This document shows, one piece after another, positions 12,396-24,207 of a stretch of 64,000 bases of DNA; position 1 is the first letter of the stretch, and each line of letters starts with the position of its first letter. Where the stretch lies: positions 1 to 64,000 of the forward strand of contig NC_089460.1 in assembly GCF_026210795.1 (NCBI RefSeq), in the 5' to 3' direction. The position numbers were made by a program, and so were the translations under genes. A model generated the notes under the pieces. It made no database searches, had not been told where the DNA came from, and worked only from the letters and a program-made list of their open reading frames with translations. This stretch comes from Rhizophagus irregularis (lineage: Eukaryota; Glomeromycota; Glomeromycetes; Glomerales; Glomeraceae).

Positions 12396-12403
12396 TATAG
12401 AAT

Positions 12404-14299
12404 TAGTGTTCCAAAAAAATCTGATCCGATTCGTATCTGCGGATCTGATCTGAGATAGATCAGATCAGATTATATATTTTATGGTCTGTGATCCAATCTG
12501 AATCAAAAAAATCTGATCTGATTCAGATCAAATCAAATCGGATCAGCAATTCACTCAAATCAGATCGGATCGGATTAGATTCGAGCGGACCCAAATCAGA
12601 TCTGGATCAGATCAGATCCGATTTGATCAATGAAAGTTGAAAACGTTGTAAAACGTTTTTATAGTTAAGTTAATGGTTAAAAAACATTTTGCAACGATTT
12701 TCTATTAAATGATCAAAAACCGTTGTGAAATGGTTTTTTTATTTGTTAAATTGAAATAAAAAAATGTTTCGCAACATTTTTTATTATTAAAATAACTAAA
12801 AACTGTTGTGAAACAGTTTTTTTTGGTTGAATTGAAATAAAAAATGTTTCACAACATTTTTTATTTAAAATTATTAAAAACCGTTGCGAAATGGTTTTTT
12901 ATTTATTAAATTAAAATAAAAAAACGTTTTGCAACGTTTTTTTATTAAAACGATTAAAAAATATTGTGAAACATTTTTTATTCGTTAAATTGAAATAAAA
13001 ACCGTTGCGAAACAGTTTTTTATTCATTAAATAGAAATAAAAAATAGTTCGCAACATTTTTTATTTAATATTATCAAAAACTGTTGTGAAACGGTTTTTT
13101 TATTCATTAAATAAAATAAAAAATGTTTCACAATGTTTTTTATTTAAGATTATTAAAAACTGTTGCAAAACAGTTTTTTTATTCATTAACTTGAAATAAA
13201 AAATGTTTTGCAACGTTTTTTATTATTAAATAACTGAAAACCATTGCGAAACAGTTTTTTTATTCATTAAATAGAAATAAAAAATGTTTCGCAAACGTTT
13301 TTATTTAAGATTATTAAAAACTGTTGCGAAATGGTTTTTTTATTCATTAACTTGAAATAAAAAACGTTTTACAACGTTCTTTATTATTAAATAACTGAAA
13401 ACCATTGCGAAACGGTTTTTTATTCATTAAATAGAAATAAAAAACGTTTCACAACATTTTTTATTTAAGATTATTAAAAACCGTTGCGAAACGGTTTTTT
13501 TATTCATTAACTTGAAATAAAAAATGTTTCGCAACGTTCTTTATTATTAAATAACTGAAAACCATTGCGAAATGGTTTTTTATTCTTTAAATTAAAAATA
13601 AAAAACGTTTCGCAACATTTTTTATTTAAGATTATTAAAAACCGTTGCAAAACAGTTTTTTTATTTGTTAAATAGAAATAAAAAACGTTTCGCAACATTT
13701 TTTATTATTAAATGACTAAAAACTGTTGCGAAACGGTTTTTTACTCATTAAATTAAAATAAAAAAACGGTTTGCAACATTTTTTTATAAAAACTATTAAA
13801 ACCTGTTGCAAAACGGTTTTTTATTCATTAAATTAAAATAAAAAACCGATTCGCAACGTTTTTTATTTAAAATGATTAAAAACTGTTGCGAAACAGTTTT
13901 TTTATTCATTAATTGAAATAAAAAACGTTTCACAACATTTTTTATTCATTAATTGAAATAAAAAACGTTTCACAACGTTTTTTATTATTAAATAACTGAA
14001 AATTGTTGCGAAACAGTTTTTTATTTTTTAAATTAAAAATAAAAAACGTTGCATAACGTTTTTTATTTAATATTAATAATTAACTGATTCGAATCCAGAT
14101 CGGATCCAGATTAGATCAAATCAAATCAAATTGGATTCAGATCAGATCAAATCAAATCTAATTCAGATTCAGATCAGATCAGATCAAATCTAATTTGGAT
14201 TCAAATTGGATTAGATCGAATCTAATTTTATTTGATCCGAATTCGGATCAGATCAGATTTAACTCAAATTCGGTCTGATCCGATCTGTTCAGAACACTA
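12404..14299. mobile_element. Non-autonomous hAT-type element, TSD TATAGAAT
   Basis: The 1,896-bp unit starts TAGTGTTCC and ends GAACACTA, and the 8-bp sequence TATAGAAT lies on both sides (12396-12403 and 14300-14307). An 8-bp duplication with TAG-type ends is typical of the hAT superfamily. Subterminal zones of about 200 bp on each side are dense in GATCAGATC and GATCTGATC palindromes. The interior is only the hairpin array; no transposase is encoded, so movement would need a helper. Confidence 0.88.
12630..14085. repeat. Hairpin array C, about 18 units of roughly 80 bp
   Basis: Each unit alternates two related hairpins: AAAACCGTTGCGAAACGGTT (stem CCGTT/AACGG, loop GCGA) and AACGTTTCGCAACGTT, which is the same kind of hairpin on the opposite strand (loop TCGC). 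Spacers are ATTAAATTGAAATAAA-like. Loops vary as GCGA, GTGA and GCAA and stems as CCG, CTG and CCA, i.e. CG to TG or CA. Frames through this array are not genes. Confidence 0.9.
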
Positions 14300-14457
14300 T
14301 ATAGAATATTGTAATTTCCCTAATTAAAAGTATAAGCTTTTTTTCCCCATAAAATTTTTATACGATTTTTTTCATAGCAATAAACTTTTTTATACTCCTC
14401 AAATTATTTTTCATTATTACAAATATATAAAATTACATTACTACACTATTTATTTAA

Positions 14458-15260
14458 CTATTCAAATGGCTTAACAATAACTTCTACTTTTATATTATTA
14501 CAATTTTGAATATTAATATTTTCAATATTAATTACTGGTAATTTTGATGAATCTTGAGTTATTTTATGGTCTTGTTCTAAAGATTGTATTTCAAGTTGAT
14601 CATATCGTAATAATTGAGAAGCAGGAATAAACCCTAAAAAGAATATGTAATTTTTCAGATTAAAAGTAAAAAAATAAATATGGAAAAGATTGCAAAGAAG
14701 TGTTAACCAAAACCAAACACGATAGTAGTTAATTTCTTTGGTGTATCAGTTTGTATATTTGGTGAATCAAAGATAGTTTTAATCTCACACATTTCAAGTG
14801 CATCAGTTTTCTTACGGGATGTATCTTGATTGTCTTGAATTTGTTTAATTCGACCATCAAAAATTTTATGTAATCGTTTCTATTTATGTTTATCATGAAT
14901 ATTAATGATTCTATTTGGATAAAAAATATCTGACAATCCTCTAGCAATTGCAGCAAAGCCTACATGTAATGAAGAAGGTGCATATTCTTTTTTTCCTGAT
15001 TTTCTAACACCACAAAAAAATTGACAAAGCTGTTCTTGTAATGTAGTATCATTCAATAATTCAAGAGGATTAGTAAAATTGGCTGTTTCTCTATAGGAAT
15101 TAAAAAGATTCATCCAAGTTTTAGTACTATCATCTGTATTAGTAACGTGAGAATAAGCTTGAATAGCTTGTAAATCTTTATTTGTAGGAATAACAAATCG
15201 TTTATATGTTGTTAACTTGTTCGTTTTAGTAGAATTATTTGAGCTAGTTGATAAGGTTTC
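14458..15260 (-). pseudogene. Crypton-like tyrosine recombinase (KIAA1958/ZMYM type), broken
   Basis: Two exons read on the - strand: 15260-14708 and 14633-14458, joined by a GT-AG intron that keeps the frame and ends at a TAG. The first contains TYKRFVIPTNKDLQAIQAYS, then QEQLCQFFCGVRKSGKKEY and YAPSSLHVGFAAIARGL, which match the core-binding region that precedes the tyrosine recombinase fold in KIAA1958/ZMYM-type, Crypton-derived proteins. KKTDALEMCEIK and NIQTDTPKKL follow. An in-frame TAG at 14880-14882 interrupts it, and the catalytic R-H-R-Y part is not seen, so it is a truncated, inactive copy. An upstream exon probably lies before 15260 but I cannot place its start. Confidence 0.6.
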
Positions 15261-15558
15261 CTTGAAATATCAATTTTTTTTATTAGTTTATCTATTTATT
15301 TCAAAAAAAAAGAAAATAGAAATATGCTTTTTAATTACCATCTTTATCCTTTCAGTCTTCAGTTGTATGTAAAAGAAAATTATTTTGTTTAAAGAACGTA
15401 GAAAAATATTTAAGGGATGAAAATAAAATAATTTGTACATGTGATAATAAAAGTATAAAAAGTATAAAAAAAGTAAAAAAGTTTATAATCATACACGTGA
15501 TAATACAGTGATCATAAGTCACACACTCCTGGGTATAACTTAGTAATTTCATGTAAGT

Positions 15559-15605
15559 GGAATATCATAGTTTTTTTCCCTTTGGGAAAAAAACTCTGAT
15601 ATTCC
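15559..15605. repeat. 47-bp near-perfect hairpin, possibly core of a small MITE
   Basis: GGAATATCA and TGATATTCC enclose GTTTTTTTCCC, TTT, GGGAAAAAAAC. Outside it AGTAATTT (15542) and AAATTACT (about 15620) pair as well, so the inverted repeat may extend to about 85 bp. No target duplication was found. Confidence 0.7.
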
Positions 15606-15629
15606 TAAACCCCCATAAAATTACTTATA

Positions 15630-16087
15630 TTAAAATTTATTTTCTATATAGGATAGGATAATTTTTATTATTTCTAATAAATAAAACAAATAGAATAAAA
15701 ATAATACTAATGAAGATAAAAGTGAAGATGAAAAAAATGATGGAATATTACTTTTTTTACTCCTAAATTATTATAAGTTCAAAAAGTAATCTATACAACT
15801 GTTCCTATGAAGTATTCAGATATCTTGCTAGAAAAAGTTATAATGATATTTAATATTATTAGTTAGAAGAATCACATAGGTGTTTTTTCAAATATAAATA
15901 TATATTAAATTTAATTTAATGGCAAATATATTTTAAATTAAACTGAATTTTTTTATTATAATAAGATCTAATATTCAACAAATAATTTAGATGGTTCTTC
16001 AAATATTAAGAAATGTTCCTTTTTTGGTGAAATATTAGTTAAAAAGAATAAAAGAATATACCAAGGCATCAAATTTTATCAGTTAAT
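15630..16087. other. AT-rich DNA upstream of a decayed gene
   Basis: No support for a gene. Fragments such as the acidic stretch NEDKSEDEKNDG near 15712 might belong to the N-terminus of the decayed gene that follows. Confidence 0.3.
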
Positions 16088-19000
16088 TTGTCAATCAAAA
16101 GTATTATAATGTTAATTTTGATTCAAAAACTTTTAAAATATATATACAACAGCAAGATAATAATTTCAAAGAAGCCAAAACATATATGTAAGTTTTTTAA
16201 TAATTATTCCTTTAATTTAATTTGTGATCTGTCTCAGATAAGAGCAATAGATATAGTATGCAGGAAATGTGAAATAAATTTACAAATTAGTGGAAAAAAG
16301 TAGTTTAGAAGAACTGATATTCTAAAAGTATTAATTATTTGAAATTACTAGATACATTACTCAATATAAGCAAAATATAGTATGATAAGTTAGACAATCT
16401 GTATTTAATAGAATTAATAGAAATAAATAATTTTAATACTTTTTTTTATTTTTTCTTGTTTATAACTTTTAAATCAATATATAAATAATATTTTAATAAA
16501 AAAATATCAATTTTGTGATTATTCCACCTCTTGTATTGAATAATTATAGCATTTTTAAAGGTCAAAATCCAGCATTACTAAAAAAAAATTTTTTAACTAA
16601 TTGTTCAATATAAAAAATTTTGATGGATCTTGATTTTTTTAGTTTTAAGCAATTGGTTACATTATTTTCAGCTGGGTTGTAATACAAATTTGGCTGATTA
16701 CTTTTTAGGCAATATCACTAATTTGTATAATAATGTAACCTTAAATGACAAGTATATGTAATCAAACTTGTGATATTAATATTTGATAATGCAAATTTAT
16801 TATTCAATATATTTAGGATATTATTATATAACACTTAAAAAAAAATACTGGGCAAATCAGCTCAAAAGCCATTTAAAAAATAATTAATTTGTAAAACCAG
16901 TTCTTTAAAATTTAATTAGTTTGTTTTTAGTAGTAAAAAAATCTTCTTATCCTTTTAAAAAAGAGAATATACATTATAATGGAGATGCTTATATTAGAAA
17001 ATTAGCAATTATCAGACTCAAATAGTTACATATTTTGATATGATAAATTCAAACAAAATGAAAAATGGCATCGATTTATTAAAATTAAACTAGAAGAAAT
17101 AAATATTTACTTCTTCAAAATCTATTTTCTGGTACTATATCTATAAATAATACTTTTTAATTTAATTTTTTATATATTTATTTTTTGAAAACTATTTAGG
17201 CACAAGAAATAGCACAATGTAATGATAATTCCTAAAAATTGTAGATGCAAAAAATGTGATAATATTTAATTTTTTGTTTTATATTATATATCAGATATAC
17301 TGTATATCAGTATATATAATATGCAATATCTAATTTTTTTAAAATTTAAGATATTCCTTATTTAAATAATGAAACTGCCATTTGTAATAATATGATAATT
17401 GAAAAATTTTATCCAGTACAATTTATTAAAATTATTTCTTATAATATTACTAAATATCCATTTGTTGCTTTTATTTGTATTAATGTTTATAATCATCCTT
17501 CACCTTCACCAGAAAGAACATTAGCTAAAATTAAAAATAATTTGCAACTTTTAATTGAACAGACAATTTATTAGCATAATACTATTACTTCAAGATCTTT
17601 ATTATCAAATAAATGTTAAATTTTAATAGAAATTTTATATTATTATATTATTAATAATATACTGTATTAATTAATAGGAAATTTAATCAATATATATTTT
17701 AACAAAGAAATCGCATGTATCATTGAATAATATTGATAAATTGCATTATTTAATAGAAAAAGCATATAAAAATTTATATTATTTAGGCAAAAAGTTATGA
17801 GTGTATATCATAATGCATTAACTGCAAATTCCAATTTAACTAATTATGTTCATAAAATTGATAAGTTTTTAATCCAATTTACATCCATAATTATATTAAT
17901 AATAATTATTTTTTTAGATTTTTTTTACAAATAATGGCTATATAATTATTATATGTATATTTACTGAATAAGCTAAAAAGTTGATTGCACTTGAGTAGTT
18001 TTAAATTGATGTTAGTTTTAAATAAGTAAAAGGAGAAAATAATGAATTTAAAATAAACATATATGATTTTAATTATCATTTAAGTAATTAAGTAAATAAA
18101 ATTTTTTTAAATTCAATTAATATATATATATAAGAAAATATATATTAAATATATATAACTTTTATTTTAGTATTATTATTTTATAAAATCTTTACAAATG
18201 TTTTTACAGCTGAAGGATATTATAGATTATTTTTATCTTTATTTCAAGTAATTTATGAAGTAAGTGAATAATATATTAAGTTTCAACACAGGTATTCATA
18301 AAGATGATATCAAATGCATTCTAGTTGATCTAGATAGTGCATAAGCTAAGGGTTTAGAATTAGCTTTACATGATCTGAATTGTGAAAGAGATTAGAAGAT
18401 CCATTTGACCTTTATTTTTAAGTCTTGTCTTATGCATTTGAATGGTATTTATATATTTATTTTCCATTATTTATTACTTTTTATAAATCTTTAAATGTTT
18501 AAGTTATTTTTTTTTTTCTTAAGAAATTTGCATTACAGAGCATTTGAAAAAAATACAAAAAAGTTAATAAGACAAATTTCTAATGCATCTAGTAAAGAAG
18601 AAGTAAATATTCTATTATAACAAATAAAAGATACAAATAATAATGGAATAAAAGGTATATATTAGTTTATTATTAATACTTTAAATTAAGTAATTATATT
18701 ATTTTAACAAATTTTATTTTTTTTTGTAGATTGGTTAAAATATTACCAACAACCATATATATTATCTTCTTTAAATCAATTTATTTCAAATATCAATCAT
18801 AAAACTTGGTGTAAAAGTGGAACAAATACTAATAATGCAGAGAAGGTGGCTCATTTTATGGTAAATAGAGAAGGAAAGCAATTAAAATTACTATCAGCCA
18901 TTTTAAGGTTAGTTATTTATATTTACTTTGATAATTTTTATTATACATAATTTTAAAAATATTTTTTATTTTATAGAGGGAAAAAATATAATGAACAACA

Positions 19001-19461
19001 ATTGAAATTATACATAACAATACAGGTGTTTCTTATACATATCAGGATAAAAGTGAAATTAAGCGAACAAGTGAATCAATAATATGCAAAGGTAGTAATA
19101 ATAATATGAAAATAATTATGAGTTATTAATTTCATGTAAAAGCCAACTTTTTTAATTAAATATAGGATTTCATAATCAAAAAAATAAAGAACCAGTTATT
19201 GATTTAACAAATGATCATTTATTCAATAAACCCTCTTTTAAAAGAAACTTTCTCTCTCTACTAATAAAAAATCATCAAAAAAAAGTAAAGAAGAGCCATT
19301 GGAAAATGAGAAAACAGAGATACTTGAATTAGAAATTGAAGAGAAAAAAATGGTATTAAGAGAGCATGCTATTAAAGCACGAATTGCTGAAGTTAAGAAA
19401 ACTAGAAGCTGAAGCTGAGGCATTAGAAATAGCTAATAAACAACAAAGACTGAAAATTTAG
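16088..19461 (+). pseudogene. Decayed multi-exon gene of a HNHP-motif repeat family (MULE-like?)
   Basis: Recognisable islands in order: RAIDIVCRKCEINL (about 16240), YPFVAFICINVYNHPSPSPE (about 17455) with the His-x-His-Pro and proline run of a FLYWCH/WRKY-GCM1-like zinc finger, EGYYRLFLSLFQVIYE (about 18212), CILVDLDSA and LELALHDLNCERD (about 18320), LKYYQQPYILSSLNQFISN (about 18738), then EPVIDLTNDH and a charged coiled-coil tail ending LEAEAEALEIANKQQ (about 19405). The order matches a family I associate with glomeromycete genomes and with Mutator-like transposases, but I cannot verify it. Stops, frameshifts and AT-rich stretches break it throughout, so it is not functional. Confidence 0.5.
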
Positions 19462-19788
19462 TCGTATTTCTAGACTGAAAAAAGTTTGGTTTTATGAAAT
19501 TTCAATAAAGATTATGTTACTAGTATAAAAAATTTTTAAAAAAATAAAATTTAGTTCATAAAAAAATTGGTTTTTAAAAAAAATAAATTTATGGTCACGT
19601 GATTTTAGATATCGTGTACCGTACATACGTACATTTTTATTGTATAAAGTAATAATATTATAATAAATACGTATGTACCGTACGTGACATACAAAGCACT
19701 GTATACATGACATGCTTTCTACATACCGAAAATGAAGATCATTACCCAAAATTTTACTAACTAAATCTCAAATAAAACTTATTTCTCA
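19462..19788. other. Intergenic DNA with an imperfect inverted repeat
   Basis: Between 19594 and 19692 GTCACGTGAT...GTACCGTACATACGT is mirrored by ACGTATGTACCGTACGTGAC, giving arms of about 20 bp around an AT-rich centre. This may be a small MITE; no target duplication was identified. No gene seen. Confidence 0.45.
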
Positions 19789-20431
19789 TTAATTTATAGA
19801 GCCATTTTCCTTTTCCAAAATAATTCCATAACCATTCAAATAATCAGCCAATTCCTTCTCGCCCTCAAACTATAAAAAAACTTCACCTCTCTCCATAAAC
19901 TGATAAATAATTCCACTTGAATGAATAGAACCACTACCAATAATTTGCTTTCCAAAGGACATTACTCTCCCAATCTTTTCTCCCTGATAGAATAAAGGAA
20001 TATTTTCTGGCAACTTTTCAAAAAGCAAATAATAATGAATTCCTTTGGAAGTTTTAACATAAGAGATTTGCGAAAAATGAAATTACTCTCCTTTCTTATC
20101 AATATCCAAAGCACAAAAATAGTATTCTCCTAATTTAGTCCCAGTTCTCAAACCATAATTACCTATTTTTAGTAATTTGCCAATAGTTCGGTTCTCGGGA
20201 TGGTTTACCCAATTTTCTAGAACCGGTTTTTTACTATTTTTATGAATTGCCACTCGTATATGAGGTTGGTCTAAATATTTTTCTTCTATAAAAGAGAGAC
20301 TTTTTATATTTTTTTTAAATTGGTTTATAACCTAAACCGCAATTCTTTCCACAATTGGCAACAGTTATTCCATGTAAAGGGGCGGTTCCAGTAGCGGTAG
20401 CAGAAGTAGAAATAGAAGCAGGTTCAGACAT
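19789..20431 (-). pseudogene. Primase-polymerase (AEP/Prim-Pol-like) domain, broken
   Basis: Starts at an ATG at 20431 (MSEPASISTSATATG), then a stop after about 38 codons. In the following frame HKNSKKPVLENWVNHP, NYGLRTGTKLGEYY, FCALDIDKKGE, SKGIHYYLLFEKLP and KQIIGSGSIHSSGIIYQF match the layout of bifunctional DNA primase/polymerase N-terminal domains: the DxD metal-binding pair is DID, and the following His lies in GIHYY. Stops interrupt after KKGE and after GEVFL, and a frame change lies near the N-terminus. Such domains occur in plasmids, viruses and mobile elements; the source here is unknown. A short unrecognised intron could explain one break but not all. Confidence 0.62.
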
Positions 20432-21126
20432 AGTGCTTTTATAGGTAGTTTGGCTCGGAAAAAAAAATGTTACGTTCGGAGTAAGTCCGAAAATGTATTT
20501 CCGGAATCTGGAGGAAACAGGACGATTTTATGTCGCACAAGTCGATAATATCAAGTATTAAATATTATTCAAATCATTTTCTAAATCAAAAATTTTGTTA
20601 TAGCTTGTAACACAGAGATTTGTGAAACTATAAGATACATCGTTACGGTTGTCAGTAACTTGTTTCAAAAAGTTTATAAAACCTTAGATAAAATATGTGT
20701 AAATAAAGATAAAAACTAGCGGGTTTGACTCAGATAGCTGCAAAAGTGAAACAGAATTGGAATATGAAAGTGAATATGATAGTGAGTATGATAGTGGGTA
20801 TGAAGATGAGTATGAAGATGAGTATGAAGATGAGTATGAAAGCGATTACGAAGAACTCTACTCAACACACATGCACGCTTTCCCTGAAAGGCAATCCCAC
20901 ACTCAACCAATTTTGTAGTTTTATGCATTCAGATTTTTCAGTAAAGCTTTATTTAAATAGGTTAGTTTTTATTTTTCTAATTTATTAGAATTCAAGTTGT
21001 AACTGTATACTGTAAATATATAAATATTGTAACTCTTTAATTAGTAAAGAATTGTATAGAATTTAGAAAAATTGAAGTATAATTTCAAAATATAATCATG
21101 TAAATATAAACTCTGAATTTAAATTA
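20432..21126. other. Intergenic DNA, includes an acidic-repeat frame
   Basis: Apart from the acidic reading frame listed separately at 20703-20918, nothing coding is seen. 20940-21126 is the downstream region of the INTS13 gene on the - strand and is AT-rich. Confidence 0.4.
20703..20918 (+). other. Open frame with acidic Tyr/Glu/Asp repeats, no start codon
   Basis: A 71-codon frame with no ATG near its beginning, built on a 12-bp repeat GATGAGTATGAA that encodes DEYE four times, within SEYDSEYDSGYEDEYEDEYE. Upstream reads SGFDSDSCKSETELEYE and downstream YEELYSTHMHAFPERQ. It could be an exon of an unrecognised gene or a degenerate repeat; codon periodicity is the only support. The reverse strand gives a His/Thr repeat that I regard as its shadow. 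Confidence 0.3.
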
Positions 21127-24100
21127 TTACTTTTGTTCTCCTGGTAATAATTGTTCGGTTTGTTTTCCAAACCAATATTGATAAAGTAAAGATTTAGGAT
21201 TACCCAATCTTTTCATATAATTATCTTTTTCCAGCGCAATAGTTTTTTCATCAACCGGCTTTACTCGTAGATAAGGAGCAGGTGGATGTCGAATTGTATC
21301 ATCATCTCTTGAAATTGTTTCATTTTTTCCAAAATTAGAATATCCTTGTGGTCGACGTCTTCCTAATGCTTGAGTACCTTTTCCTCGATATAAAAACATT
21401 CTATTTCTCGTAGGTGCTTGTAAAGATGATGTTTCTTGCTCATTCAGAAAATCTTGTTTTTCTCGATATGTCATTGAATTGAATTGATCAAATTGTTGCC
21501 ATACTGCTTGTGACTCTTTTGGTTCTTCTTTAACAATAATCATGGGCTCTGAAGAAGACCCAAAAGTATCTGATTGAGGTTGTGATACATGTGCTTGCTT
21601 GTTTTCTGTACCGTCTGGTCGAATCCTCGCAAGAATTACGTCACATATCTCTCCATGCATTGGAGAGGAAGATTGGAAAACTTTAGCAATTGAAGGTATT
21701 TGTTTCAAAACAATATTCGCATTTTTTTGACTATTTGATATGGACAAAACGAAACATTAGATAAGTTTTATAAAAAAGCCAATGATAAATTAATAAAATT
21801 GCATACTCTTGAAATGAGTCCGATCTTCTTCCCATCATTAATAAACGATCCAATATCTATTAACAGATAAAAAGTTAAAATTTTCAAATAGTAATAAGAA
21901 AATTTATAAAGAAGTATTTACTTCATTTATTATTTTCACACTCTCTTCACTTGGCGTATCAACACATAATAGTATCTTCAATTGTGTTATTATTTCATAA
22001 ACGGGAGTCTATAAAAATCTTGAATTAATTATAACGCTAATAAGCGATCGTTTATATAAATGACATACCCCTGCGTTTAGACCAAGCTGTAATTTAATAC
22101 CGTCATCACTATTCGAACTTAGCATAGACAATAACCAACGGGTTTCAATATCCAAATTTGTAGTAGTCTGAATAAATTGACATTTTCTTTCTGGTATTTG
22201 AATATTTTTAATACTCTGGATATAATTAGGCCTCATTATATGTTTTTCGAAAAACTAAGGAAATATAAATTACTTTAATTGCAAAATTTTTTTTTTTTTT
22301 AAAAAAAAATAATAATAATAATAATTAATCAAGAATTATAACAATACCATTAGATCGGTTGGTGCAACACTTTTAAACATAGTACCTAGTTTAGGTTTAG
22401 AAGGAACTTTATTAAAGTACATAGCATCTTCAATGTGAATATTTTGTCTATAATTAATATGTTGACAATGAAGATATAATGCATCTATTTTAATATTAAA
22501 AAAGAACGTTAATATTTTTATAATAACGACAAATAAATTACATATTTTACCTTGTCGAAACAATATAATGTGTGAAAATGGTACGGATCTTCCGTTTTCA
22601 TTTTGAATACTAGAAATGCCACCAATGTTTGATAACTCTGATGCATCAGCTAAAGCGTAAATTGCTCCCTTCATTAAACTCGACATTAAAGCGCGAGTTG
22701 GTGGGGAAATTTCTGTTGGTGTAACCATGTGTGTACAGCTTGTCGCCAACTGATCTGCGAATATAATTAATAATTAATAATGGAAAATTGTTTATATATT
22801 AAAATCTCACGCACAAATTGATTACCTAATCCATGAAGCCTCTGAACCCACTTGAGAACGACTTGACGATAATTTAAGTGATCAACTTCGTATATTCTCG
22901 TTTTTGAAACTTCAATGGGTGTGCTGCGAGGAATGTGATCTCCCGCTGGATATAGTAAGTTTACTTCATACGATGATTTCGTATTATTTGATTTCTGAAA
23001 TAATGAAATAAATTTTGTAATAAAAATTTTTTATATGAAATAAAAGAAATCAAAAAAAAAAAAATAACCTTCATTGGAACTTCCAAAAGTCGCAAAGAAT
23101 TTAAATTTAAATGCAGCTGAACTAAATGCAACATGGAACGCGTTAGATACCTTCGACCTAACGGAATATTATATATTGATATTGAAAATTCCGTTTGTAA
23201 ATTTGGTATATTGATTTTTGCCCTTGGAATGTCTTTTTCAACTGTTTCATAAGAAGGTATGACGCGTAAAACATCAAAATGACATTGTTTCAACCGTCTA
23301 AAATTCAAAAAGGTATTTAATAAATTATGAATTGTAAATTTTAAAAAGAAACTATTACACCATGTAAACGTCCTGACATTAAAGTATCATGTTGAGAAAT
23401 CTCGTAGATCATATCACGAAGATCAGTTAATTTTTGATCACGCGTCTCTCGATAACTACTCATTAAAAAAAGAATAAATAACTAAGAATTAAAAATTAAA
23501 CAAGAGAAATTGTAACAAACCTATAGTCTTGTTCGTCTACTTTTCCCACTAACATTAAAATTACTCTTGCTTTTATATTATCAGACTTTTTATCGTTTGA
23601 TCCATTTGCTTCCAACGATTTTATAACATTTTCTAATGCATGTGGAATACGCATAGGGGAAGGTGTGACGGAACAAGGTGATATTAATTTGATATTATCA
23701 GAAATCTTTGTTCATAATTAAAAAAAATTAGTAAACTTTTCACAAATTGATAAGTAGTAATGATAAATAAATATTGTACCCGCATTAAATTTTGCTCATG
23801 CCACTTATTGAGAACGCTAAGTTCTAAAGGTGCACCAGCAATATGAACAGATACCTATTTGAGATATTTATAATTAAACCAAAAATTTTCGAAATATTAT
23901 ATATACTGTATTAAATCGCTTAATATATATGAAATATTTACTGAAGAAGCACTAATTCTTGAATCGAAAAGATCAAAAACTATACGACAGTATTCTAAAG
24001 TCGCTTCCATAAAACAAGTCCATAAAGGAAAAGATGGCACATTCGCTATTTATTTATTTTAATATAGTGTACAATTAGTAAATCGCTATATAAAATTTTT

Positions 24101-24207
24101 TTAATGTAAGAAGCTTTTGGATGCTCACAAGCTTCATCGTGTCCTTTCACACAAAGTGTCTGTGCTTCAGGATGGCAGTCGAGCAAGATTACTGTTCGAT
24201 GCTCCAT
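21127..24207 (-). CDS. INTS13: Integrator complex subunit 13 (Asunder) homologue
   Basis: Multi-exon gene read from ATG at 24207. Exon 1 (24207-24129) and exon 2 (24045-23942) join in frame to give MEHRTVILLDCHPEAQ ... FPLWTCFMEATLEYCRIVFD, matching the Asunder N-terminus (HKTVFVVD ... LWTC ... EYCRIMYD). Later exons supply VSVHIAGAPLELSVLNKW, the segment YNIPLGRRYLTRSMLHLVQL (Asunder: VRAGRHLATKLNILVQ) followed by LEVPMK (Asunder: TNIPMK), and YEVDHLNYRQVVLKWVQR. The last exon (about 21740-21127) has KSLLYQYWFGKQ, which could correspond to the C-terminal motif that binds the RNA cleavage module. INTS13 acts in the nucleus in 3' processing of small nuclear RNAs and enhancer-type transcripts. 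Introns are short GT-AG. It is divergent from the + strand gene at 24330. Confidence 0.85.

Noticed and set aside
9080-14085. Possible CRISPR-like arrays
   Set aside because: Spacers between repeats are themselves repeated, there are no cas genes, and the context is eukaryotic transposons.
15352-15552. 66-codon hydrophobic frame on -
   Set aside because: Low-complexity AT-derived sequence with no homology, overlapping the likely upstream intron of the recombinase remnant.
20716-20928. Frame on - with THLHTHLH repeats
   Set aside because: It is the reverse-strand shadow of the 12-bp GATGAGTATGAA repeat.
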